A stretch of 64,000 bases of DNA from Halicephalobus mephisto (taxonomy: Eukaryota; Nematoda; Chromadorea; Rhabditida; Panagrolaimidae), in contig SWDT01000005.1 of assembly GCA_009193035.1 (NCBI GenBank), positions 186,001 through 250,000 on the forward strand. The letters are read 5' to 3'. A program made the translations under genes and the position numbers. This document shows positions 23,001 to 35,000 of the stretch, piece by piece. The stretch's first letter is position 1. Every line of letters starts with the position of its first letter. The notes under the pieces are model-generated. The model had not been told where the DNA came from and made no database searches. It worked only from the letters and a program-made list of their open reading frames with translations.

Positions 23001-26000
23001 GACCTTTCAGACACGGATCGACCTACTGCTGGTCCCATTCGGTCTGTCCCGCTGGAACGGCCTGCATCCAATCCCAATGTTGCAAAACTGCACGTATGTT
23101 TTTAAAATTAATATTTTTTAAAAATTAATTTTTTTAAAATTAAAAAATTCACAAAAATCACAGCACTGGTTTGGTTTGGTTTATTTGATATTGTTTGGCT
23201 TGTTTGATTATATAATTAATCAAATTCAGTCGCTTCTTCGATAAGGAAATGTGAAGCTTCAAAATGGGAATGCGGTGATGGGACTTGTCTCAGATGGAAT
23301 CTTCGATGTGACGGTCTTCTTGATTGTGACGACTCTTCGGACGAAATGCTCTGTACTGGTAATTATTTAACATTTTTTGAAGTGCAGCCTACTTTAACGA
23401 AAATGGAAATTGGGATTCGTTCACATTTCGCCAAAGATGTCGGACAACATTAAAGCGAAGAATAATTTTGAAAATCCTCAGTTTTTAAATTATTTTTAGG
23501 AATTTACTGGAAATTAAGTATATTTGAACATGAGACCTAAGGGCACTTTTGGGGTAGGATCAATGTCAGTGGTTATAGTTTTAAGTTTAGATCCTTAGGC
23601 TTAGGTTTATATTTTGGACCTAAGCCTATGTTTAATATTACAGTCGGATTTATACTTTGAACCTAAGCCTACGTTCGATATCAGACAGACCTAAGTTAAA
23701 AATACAAGGCCAGGTCGTTCGATATCAAGCTTAGGTTTATACTTTGGACCTAAGCCTACGTTCGATATCAAGCATAGGTTTATATCTTCAATCTAAGCCT
23801 ACGTTCGAGATCAGACAGACCTAAGTGAAAATACAAGGCCAGGTCGTTCGACATCAAGCTTAGGTTTATATCTTCAATCTAAGCCTACGTTCGATATCAC
23901 AGGCTTAGGCTTATATTTTCAACTTAGGCCTAAATCACTTGATATCAGGCTGAGACTTATACTTTGGACCTAAGCCTATGTTCGATATTAAGCATAGGCT
24001 TATATCTTCAATCTAAGCCTACGTTCGATATCAGACAGACCTAAGTGAAAATACAAAGCCAGGTCGTTTAACATCAGGCTTTAATTTTATACTTTGGACC
24101 TAAGCCTATGTTTAATATCACAGTCAGATTTATACTTTGAACCTAAGCCTAAAGTTTACATTTTTTGTTCTAGATTTAAGTTATCTCTCTCGATCTTTAT
24201 CCTATCATAGCTAAGTTGGTAATTTTCAACTAAAATCATCCAGATAAATATGATTAAAAATTATTTAAAAAACGAGGATTTTTTACAAATTATTACTCAA
24301 TTTACTGTTTTCTAACAACTTTGAAGAAAAACGAATATTTATTTTATTTTTCAACAAAGTAGATTTTTGCTTTTTTAAATTTTAACTATTTTCATAATTT
24401 TTATAATTTTTTAAATTTTAACTATTTTTATAATTTTTTAAATTTTAACTATTTTTATAATTTTTTAAATTTTAACTATTTTTATAATTTTTTTTGCCTT
24501 TGACGTGGTTGCTTGGGGTTAACACGCTTTATTCACGTTTACTGGATTTTTTTACTTTTTTGGGATCTTAGGAAAAACTGTCTCTCGACTTCCATAGACA
24601 CTTGCATGTAAAAATAGCCTAAGGCAATCAACAAGAAAAACGGCCAACGGAGGGTGTAGGTTTCTTCCCAAAAGATTCTTTGAACGAACATTTGTCCGAC
24701 TTGGGTCCCGCCGAGAAAATAGAAATTTGAGTACAGTCCTACGGCGAAACAGACGATCTGGAGCCATGCTAGGATTCTTCTGAAGTTGACGTCGGTAATG
24801 TTCTTCTCCCTCCAGAGTCTTACTGATTGGATACTGTAGATGCCTTTAGCACCGTATTCTAGGAATAATTCGACTATGTTCAGCAATATCCAGACTACAT
24901 TGTGGTGCTGGAACCCGTGCCAAATCAGCACGAAAGTATAACTAGCCAAAACTCCAAAAATTTTCCGAATCGTCGAAAAACTAGGGACACAAATAGGAAC
25001 GAAAATGTACTCTTTAAAATACGCATATAATCCGCGATCAAATCCTCTCCAGATTTTGGAATATAGGGCGATTCTGGAGATACAAACAGGTCCTTCTGGA
25101 GGCCTCATGTTGTCCAACTTTGCGAAAACTGCTTGGTAGCCAAATATGACCACGTATTTCAGGTGGAAAAAAGTCCCTAAGGCCATGCCGAGAGTCACAA
25201 ATTCGTTTTTCGGAAGTTTCATGGCGAAATTTGAGTCGTTCAAAATAGATTCGAAATAGAAAAAATACAAAATAAATTCCGTCAAAATCGCCCAGAAACA
25301 GATTCTGAATATGAAAGTTACTGTAGATTTCCAATTTCTGGATTCTAATTTTCGAATTTTTAATTGTTTTTCGAATTCTGGATAAATCACGATGACGGAG
25401 ATTTGGTAAGGCTGGTAGAAGGCGTAGAAGAGCATTTTCGTGAAGACCTCGTGGAGCGGAAGGGTCTCCAGCTCCGGAACGGACTTCCTGGCCCACTCCA
25501 GCGCGAAGGATATATAAGACAGCAAAGTGTAGCTTCCAAACAGCAAAACCAAAAATGGATCATCCGAAACATAAGTTGTAAAATTCATCAAATAAGTCAA
25601 AACTGGCAACGAAGCTAACCAGATGAATTTCCAAGATTTCGTAAAATAAGCTGTTGCAAAAATCAAAATTCCTTGAGCTAGAGAAATCAACAACAGCCTC
25701 AGGGTGTACATGTAGGCAGAAGCTATCATAGAAAACAAAATTACAGTATAGACCCAAATTCTGTGTGGGAGGATTTTTTCAAACAAGTTAAAAATGACCG
25801 AATGGGCCGCCAGCCAAGGAAGGGCCTGGAGGGCATGGGGTCGCCAACGGTACCATTCCCAGTTCATGTCATCCTAAATAATTGACAATTAAAAATTAAA
25901 AAAATTAATTATTCTAAAAATTAAAAAATTAAAAAAAATTAAATTATTTAAAAATTAAAAAAAATAAATTATTTTAAGAAATTTAAAAGTTATTAAAATT

Positions 26001-29000
26001 ATTTAAAAATTAGAAAATTTTCGATAAAAATTTCGAAAATTATAAAATTTTTGAAATTATATAAATTGTTTAAAAAAGTAGAAAATTTTCTAAATATTGT
26101 GAAATTTTTGAAATTATATAAATTATTTAAATTATTTAAAGAATTAGAAAATCTAAATATTGTGAAATTTTTGAAATTATATAAATTATTTAAGAAATTA
26201 AAAAATTTTCTAAATATTGTGAAATTTTTGAAATTAAATAAATTATTTAAGAAATTAAAAAATTTTCTAAATATTGTAAAATTTTTGAAATTATATAAGT
26301 TGTTTAAGAAATTAGAAAATCTTCTAAATATTATAAAATTTTTGAAATTATATAAAAAATCATAAAAATTACCCTGAATCTTTTGCCGAAAAACGGGAGT
26401 TGATGAACACTGGCTACGTGGCCGATTCTGAACTGGAATTTACTGCTGGCATTGTAGACACAGTACCAGGCATAAAAAATAGCACATATTGTTATTATTA
26501 AACAAAGTTTTATTTCTGGAAGTCTGGGGTAAAGGAACAAGGGTTTTCTGACGGATTTCGTGGTCATTTTTTAATCAATATTTCGATTCCGAATCGGAAC
26601 GGAAAAATGAGACCACGACGACGCGGTTTGCGCGGAAGTTTCGTACTTGTCTCCTCGTGCCCCGCCGTCCATCCAGGAAATCCCTCCGGCAACTGCAGAC
26701 GTTACTGATTCCGAGAGGATTCGATATATCCACAAATCCGGAATTTAGGAAATCAAAATTTTCGGAATTGCAAAACTAAGAATTTTTAAAAATTAAAATT
26801 ATTTTATAAAAATTTAAAAAATTAAAATTATTTTATAAAAAATTAAAATTATTTTATAAAAATTAAAAAATTAAAATTATTTTATAAAAATTTAAATTAT
26901 TTTATAAAAAATTAAAAAACTTTAATTATTTTATAAAAAATTAAAAAATTAAAATTATTTTATAAAAATTAAAAAATTAAAATTATTTTATAAAAACTTT
27001 AATTATTTTATAAAAAATTAAAAAATTAAAATTATTTTATAAAAAATTAAAAAATTTAAATTATTTTATAAAAATTTAAATTATCTTATAAAAAATTAAA
27101 AAACTTTAAATTTTTTTTAATTTTTGAAATTAAATTATAAATTTTAAAATCTTCAAAAATTTCACAAATTTTATAACTTAAAATTTCATAAAAATTTCTA
27201 CAATATACTTTAAATTTTCAGAAATTTTAAAAATTAAATTATAAATTTTAAAATCTTCAAAAATTTCACAACTTTTTGAATTTTATAAAAACTTAAAAAA
27301 TTTTTATAGAATCGTCAAGAATCGAGTATTCTGAAAATTTTAACAATTGCGTAAAAAAGTTGAATTTTAATACTTGAAATACTTTATTTTTAATCCTATT
27401 TCGGACTTTATCAAATTTACAAACATAATTTCAAACTTAAAAAAATTAAATTTTAATTATTTTTACTTGTAATATTATGATTAAAAAAGCTGGCCAAGAA
27501 TATTAAACTGGTCCCTATTTTCTCGTTATAACCAGTCACGAAGGAACCACAATCAGTCTTCTCCTGTTTCTTTTTGAATTTCATTCGTTGCCAGTCAAAA
27601 CCGTTGATTTTTCTTTTTTTTGGACAAAACCAGTTTAACGAAGACTCCGGTTTGGCCACGTTAGACGCAAGTGATAATGAGTCGAGCTTTTTTCTCTTCA
27701 GGAATCCATCTCAAAAAAAATTTTACATATTTCTAAAATTTCAGGAAACGAAAAAAGATCCATCGGCAGATGTCCTGAGGGAGAATTTGAATGCACATCC
27801 GGAGAATGTGTCCCAAAAAACAAAGAATGCGATCGGCACTATGACTGTCAAGACGGATCAGATGAAACAAAATGCGATTACTTTGTTAATGCCCAAAGAC
27901 GTCATCAACAAAACCATCAACAAAATCATCAACAAAATCAACAACAAAATCATCAACAAAATCATCATCGACAAGAACCAAATATTTCCAACGTTCCGAA
28001 AGTCGAAGAATGTTCGGATCAGAATTCAGATGTCCTTATCTTCCGGTCACTCGATGTATTCATTACGAAAAACTTTGTGATGGAGTGGATGACTGTGGAG
28101 ACAATTCAGATGAACAAAAATGTGAATCTGGAAGTATCGAGGATTCTAGATGCAAATCAGGAGAATTCCAATGTCACAACGGCCAATGCATCGAATCATC
28201 ACTAAAATGTAATAGAAATTATGATTGTGAAGATGGATCAGATGAAACAACATGCGATTATTTCAAAAATATTCAAAAACAACAAAGCGAAGGAAACACC
28301 AGACATAATCAACATCAAGAACATCATAATCAACAACATCAAAATGATCGTAATCAACAACATCAAGAACATCATAAGCAACAACATCAAAATGATCGTA
28401 ATCAACATCAAGAGCACCGTAATCAACATCAAGATGATCGTAATCAACAACATCAAGATAATCGTAATCAACAACATCAAGAGCACCGTAATCAACATCA
28501 AGAACATGATAGTCAACATCGGCATCAACAACAGCGTAACCAGATTCATCCTGCAATTACTCGGGAACAGTATGATCAGCAACTTAGGGAAAGAGAAAGA
28601 CAACTGGCTCATCGGGAAGAACAAGAAGCCAGAAGAGAGGCTGAGGAGCGTCGACGAGAAGCGGAGGAGCGTCGAAGAGAAGAAGAACGTAGAAGACACG
28701 AGTTGGACGTTTCTAATTCGATTTCTGAACAGCCGAGACATGAGATTGTTTTCAAGGAAGAATATGACGATGTAAGTTGTTTAACTCATGAATTCATGTG
28801 TCATACGGGAGAATGTATCGACAAAAGAAGAGTTTGCGACACCAGAGAAGATTGTCTCGATGGATCTGATGAAAGAAATTGCCATAACGGTCAGCCAAGC
28901 GACAGATCAGAAGGCAGACATGATCTTCCTCCTCCGCCGCCGGTGATTGAAGATGATTGGCCAGAAGACTTGGATGAATCAATTTCTGAAGAATTGCCCA

Positions 29001-32000
29001 CTCAACCTCCACATCATTTTCATCCAAAACCAGGTGGGTTTTTTAAATATTATGTGACATTTCAATTTTAAATATTTATATTTTAATTTTACATTTATAA
29101 TTGAACAAAAATCATTTTTACACTGTAATCGGATCCGTAAATTCTGAATCTAAAATCAAAAGTTGGTCTTCAGAATTCAAAGTTTTGAGTTAAACAATAC
29201 TTATATTTTAAGCATTTATATTTTAATTTTACATTTATAATTGAACAAAAATCATTTTTACACTGTAATAAAATCCGTAAATTCTGAATCTAATATCAGA
29301 ATCAAAAATCAATCTCCAGAATTCAAAATTTTTAGTTAAACAATACTTATATTTTAAGTATTTATATTTTAATTTTACATTTATAATTTAAAAAAAAATC
29401 ACTTTTATACTGTAATAAAATTCGTAAATTCTGAATCTAAAATCAAAAATTAGCTTCCAAAATTCAGGATTCTGAGTTTTAAAAATATTTCAAATTTTAC
29501 ATCGAAATTTTTAAAAAAATAGAAATTTATCTAAAACGACTTCAAAAACAAAAAATATAAAATTTTTTAAAATAATTTTTTGTTTTTAATTTTTAAATTA
29601 AAGTTGAAAAAATTGGAACATGGATTTTCGAAAAAAAAACGTTCCATTACGATTTTTTATTATTTTAAAAAATTAATAAAAATTTAAAAAAATAAAAGTT
29701 TTTTATTATTTATAAAAAATTAATAAAAAATTTTTTATTTAAAAAAATAAAGATTTTTTATTATTTAAAAAAATTAATGTTTTTTATTTAAAAAAAATAA
29801 ATTTCTTTATTTAAAAAAATTAATGTTTTTTTATTTAAAAAAAATAAATTTCTTTATTTAAAAATAATAATAAAGATTTTATTTTTTGTCTCCAAAATTC
29901 CTCCGCCAAAATTTTCAGTTGCTTGGTTCCGGACCATTTTTGTCAAAAAAAAATTTAAACAAAAATGTCTGATTCATTTTTGGAAAAACAATTGAATCCG
30001 AATTTTTTGAAATTTTTCAAACTCTGGAATCTCCAACGGGAAATTTCCCTATTAATAAAACTATTTATTCTCGAAAATCATACTATTGTAAAAATCGGAA
30101 ATTGTACACAAAATTTCCGAAAATATTTTTTTTCGTGGCTTTTTGAAATTTTCAAAGTAGGATCAAAAATTGTATTATTTTCGAAAATAGAAATATGGAT
30201 TTTTGAAAAATCCTCTCGACGCGAATATTTGAAATTTTCCGCTCAGGACCGGAAGTTGTAAAATTTTGTGTTTTGGTGATTTTAAAGAATTTTAGGATTA
30301 CAGTATTGTAAAAATAAAATCTACATATTATAAAATTTTGAGAAATCCTCTCGACGCGAATATTTGAAATTTTCCGCTCAGGACCGGAAGTTGTGGAATT
30401 TTGTGTTTTGGTGATTTTAGAGAATTCTAGGATTACAATATTGTAAAAATAAAATCTATATATTATAAAATTTTGAGAAATTCTCTCGACGCGAATATTT
30501 GAAATTTTCCAGTCAGGACCGGAAATTTAGAAATTTTGTGTTTTGATGATTTTAGAGAATTTTAGGATTACAGTATTGTAAAAATAAAATCTACATATTA
30601 TAAAATTTTGAGAAATCCTCTCGACGCGAATGTTTGAAACTTTCCAGTCAGGACCGGAAATTTAGAAATTTGACTTTATACAATTTAGAAAGTTTTTGAA
30701 AATATTTAAAAAATTCCAAAATTGATGAATTAATTTTTATCGAAAAAAAATATTTTTTTTATTTTTTAAAAAGCTTAATGATCGATTTTTTACTTTTTTT
30801 TCAAAGAAAAAAATCGAAATTGATTGCCGAAAATTTTTCATCTTAAATTTTTCAAAGATTTTTGGTTTATTGCCCGAGGGGCTGACCAATGGCCACCATT
30901 CACTCAATCAAATTAAAGATTTTTAAAACTTAAAAATTCAGAATTATTTTATTTTTAAAAACTTAAAAAATAAAAATATTAAATTTTTTTAAATTTAAAA
31001 TTCAAAAATATTTTATTTTTTTAATTTTTAAAATTTAGATATTTTATTTTTTTTTATTTTAAAATTTAGATATTTTATTTTTTAATTTAAAAATACTTTT
31101 TTTTTATTTTTTAATTTAAAAATACTTTTTTTTTATTTTTAAAATTTAAATATTTTTTTTTATTTTTAAAATTTAAATATTTTATTTTATTTTTTAATTT
31201 AAAAGTACTTTTTTTATTTTTAAAATTTAAATATTTTTTTAAAATTTAGATATTATATTTTTTTATTTTTTTTTTAAAAGTACTTTTTTTTTTAAATTTA
31301 AAATATTTTATTTTTTAAAAGCTTTTTTGTCGAAATCAAGGAGCTTAGCAATTTTTCAAAGAATGCAAAATTGTTTATCAATTCCGATTGAAAGGTGTGG
31401 CTCTACTTGCAACATTCCCGGGACTCTCTGCAGCCCCAGGGGTCCCACATTCCTCCGAACTAGAATTCTGGCGAAGGTTTCGGAATCCTCCGATGGATAG
31501 TTCTGAAATCATTCAAATCTTTTTAGAATTTTTCGATTTTTTTAAATTTATTTTTTTAATATTAAAAATTTAAATTTTTAATTTTGGAAGTTTTATAAAT
31601 TCATATCAGGACCACTTTGTTAAAAATTGAATTTTTGCAGTACTGTAGTTCTGGAAATATTAGAGTTTTTTCTTTTTTTTTGTAGTTTATTTTTAGAGTT
31701 ATTATCTGAAATTTAAAATTTTGAAAAATGTATAAATTCGCGTTGAGACCACTTTGTTAAAAATTTAACTTTTTGTAATACTGTAGTTCTAGGAATATTA
31801 TTTAGAATTTTTTTAGTTTATTTTTAGAGTTATTATCTAAAACTAAAAATTTCGAAAAATGTATAAATTCGCTTCGGGACCACTTTGTTATGAATTTAAT
31901 TTTTTGTAATACTGTAGTTCTAGGAATATTATTTAGAATTTTTTTAGTTTATTTTTAGAGTTATTATCTAAAACTAAAAATTCCGAAAAATGAAAAAATT

Positions 32001-35000
32001 CGCTTCGGGACCACTTTGTTAAAAATTTAACTTTTTGTAATACTGTAGTTCTAGGAATATTAATTAGAATTTTTTAGTTTATTTTTAGAGTTATTATCTA
32101 AAACTAAAAATTCCGAAAAATGAAAAAATTCGCTTCGGGACCACTTTGTTAAAAATTTAATTTTTTGTAATACTGTAGTTCTAGGAATATTAATTAGAAT
32201 TTTTTTTTGAGTAGTTTGTTGGTTGTCCTTCACACGGAGGTCAACAAGGTCAGAATCCATATCCGTCGCGTTTGCCTTCGCTGCTCTGCAAGCCGTCTGA
32301 ATCTCCGAAGTGAAACGGGTTCATTTTTGTCTAATGCGAATTAGAAATTAGAAACCCGCCTGGAGAATTTCAACTCGACGGAACCAAATAATTTTTGTTT
32401 ATTTATTTTTTATTATACATTTTCTGACGAAATAGCAGAGCCAATTAATCCATTTATAACGGTGGCAAAAACGGCAGGTGTTGTGGATTGTTCCATCAGC
32501 TGGTCCAATTTATTTTTAAACTTTTAAAATTAAAATTGATCAGTTGGCACTTTGAAGGTTCAAAACATTGAACCTTTTTGATCGAGATCCGAACGTTCTC
32601 GAGATTTAAAAAATAAAAAAACTTTACGGTCGTTTTATCTCTAGAAATCAAAAAGCGGCTTCCTTTAGGCATTTGTTTGGAAAAATTTTATGAGCCTAAT
32701 CTTTCGGCAGCTTAAATCCATTGCTTTTTTACTTTTTATTAAAAAAAACAATGATAAATTAAAATTAGTTTAAAAATTAAAAATGATTTTTTAAAGAAAG
32801 TTTATTTTTAAATTTAAAATTGTTACTTTTTATTAGAAAACCAATGATAAATTAAAATTAGTTTAAAAATTAAAATTTTCTTTTCAAAAATCATTGAAAA
32901 AGTTTTAATTTTTCGTTGATTTTTAAAATTAAAAATAAACTAAAAAAGATTTTTTAAAGAAAGTTTATTTTTTTAAAATTTAAAATTGTTACTTTTTATT
33001 AAAAAACCAATGATAAATTAAAATTAGTTTAAAAATTAAAATTCTCTTTTCAAAAATCAACGAAAAGTTTTAATTTTTCGTTGATTTTTAGAATTAAAAA
33101 AAATAAAAAACGGTTTTTTAATAAAAATTTCTTTTTAAATTTAAAATTGTTACTTTTTATTAAAAAAAACCAATGATAAAATAATATTATTTTAAAAAAT
33201 AAATTTTCTTTTCAAAAATCATCGAAAAATTTATTATTTTTCATTAATTTCTAAAATTAAAAAATAAATTTAAAAAAAATAAAAAATAGTTTTTTAAAGA
33301 AAGTTTCTTTTTAAATTTAAAATTGTTATTTTTTATTAAAAAAAACAATGATAAATTAAAATAATTTTAAAAATTAAAATTTTCTTTTCAAAAATCATCG
33401 AAAAATTAAAAAATTTTTTTATTTTCAATTTTGCAATTTTTCGTTGATTTTTGTGTTTTTAAAATTAACATAAAATATATTAAAAATATTTTTATAAAAA
33501 AATTCGTTTTTAAAATTTTTTTTTGGATGATTCTTAAACCGAAAATTTTTTTTCAAAGTAATCCGCATCTGCAACCAGAATTTTCCTTCAGTTTGGCCGC
33601 TAATTGATAGGTTTACTCGGCTGCACGACAGTTGCCCAGCGGTGTTTGTTCCCTCTATTTCGTAATATATAATTTATTTATTTTTATATCAATTTCTTAA
33701 TATTAAAATTAACTTAATATCTCAATTAAGTAAGGAGAAATTAATTTAAAAGAATTTCGAAATAAACGAGAATTAAAAAGGAGAAAAATCAGGAACAAAC
33801 ATCACTGAGGAGCTGTGCGACATTTGTTCCCTCTATTTCGTAATATATAATTTATTTATTTTTATATCAATTTTTTAATATTAATATTAACTTAATACCT
33901 CACTTAAGTAAAGAAAAATTAATTTTAAAAAAATTTCGAAATAAAGGGAGAAACGTCGCTGGGAGGCTGTGCGACATTTACTTCCTCTCACAGAGAATTT
34001 TCCTTCAGTTTGGCCGCTAATTGATAGGTTTACTCGGCTGCACGACAGTTGCCCCCAGCGGTATTTGTTCCCTCTATTTCGTAATATATAATTTATTTAT
34101 TTTTATATCAATTTTTTAATATTAATATTAACTTAATACCTCACTTAAGTAAAGAAAAATTAATTTTAAAAAAATTTCGAAATAAACGAGAATTAAAAAG
34201 GAGAAAAATCAGGGAACAAACATCACTGAGGAGCTGTGCGACATTTGTTCCCTCTATTTCGTAATATATAATTTATTTTATTTTATATTAGTTTCTTAAT
34301 ATTAAAATTAACTTAATACCTTAATTAAGTAAGGAAAAATTAATTTAAAAAGAATTTCGAAATAAATGAGAATTAAAAAGGAGAAAAATCAGGGAACAAA
34401 CATCGCTGGGGAGCTGTACGACATTTATTTTCTCTATTTCGTAATATTTATCTCATTTATTTCTTTTTTATATCAATTTTTTCATAATTAAGTTAACTTA
34501 ATATCTCAATTAAGTAAAGAAAAATTAATTTAAAAAGAATTTCGAAATAAAGGGAGCAAATGTCGCTGGGGAGCTGTCGTGCAGTCGTTTCCTCGAGTGG
34601 ATCGGCGTCAACGAGCCCCTCTTATCCACTGAGACTTTCTCAAACAATTACGTAATAATTTTTTTAAAATTTAAAAAACTAAGATCCAAATGTCCGTTTT
34701 TAAAATTCGATGATTCATTTTAAAAAAAATTTTATTTTTTTAAAAGTTTCTTGATCATTGTTTTTTTAAGAACTTCCGGTTTTAGTCGATTGAAAAAATT
34801 CAATTTTACTCGTTTTCTTAGTTTTTATTCAAAATTAAATAATTCCAAATTTCGGGTTCTTAGATTTCAATGAAAAAAGAAATTTTAATTCGAATTAATA
34901 TGTTTATTTAGTGCGAATTTTAATGGTTTCTTCAATTTTGGGAAAAGTTCGAGAATTTTTGGAAGATTTTTAAAGTTTTTTTAATAAGAAATTCTAAAAA

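Noticed and set aside
23560..24160. Regular spaced repeats that could suggest a CRISPR-like array
   Set aside because: Units have variable length and no unique spacers, and the context is a eukaryotic intron.
28238..28775. Long antisense and shifted frames over the His/Gln repeats
   Set aside because: Shadows of the repetitive coding linker.
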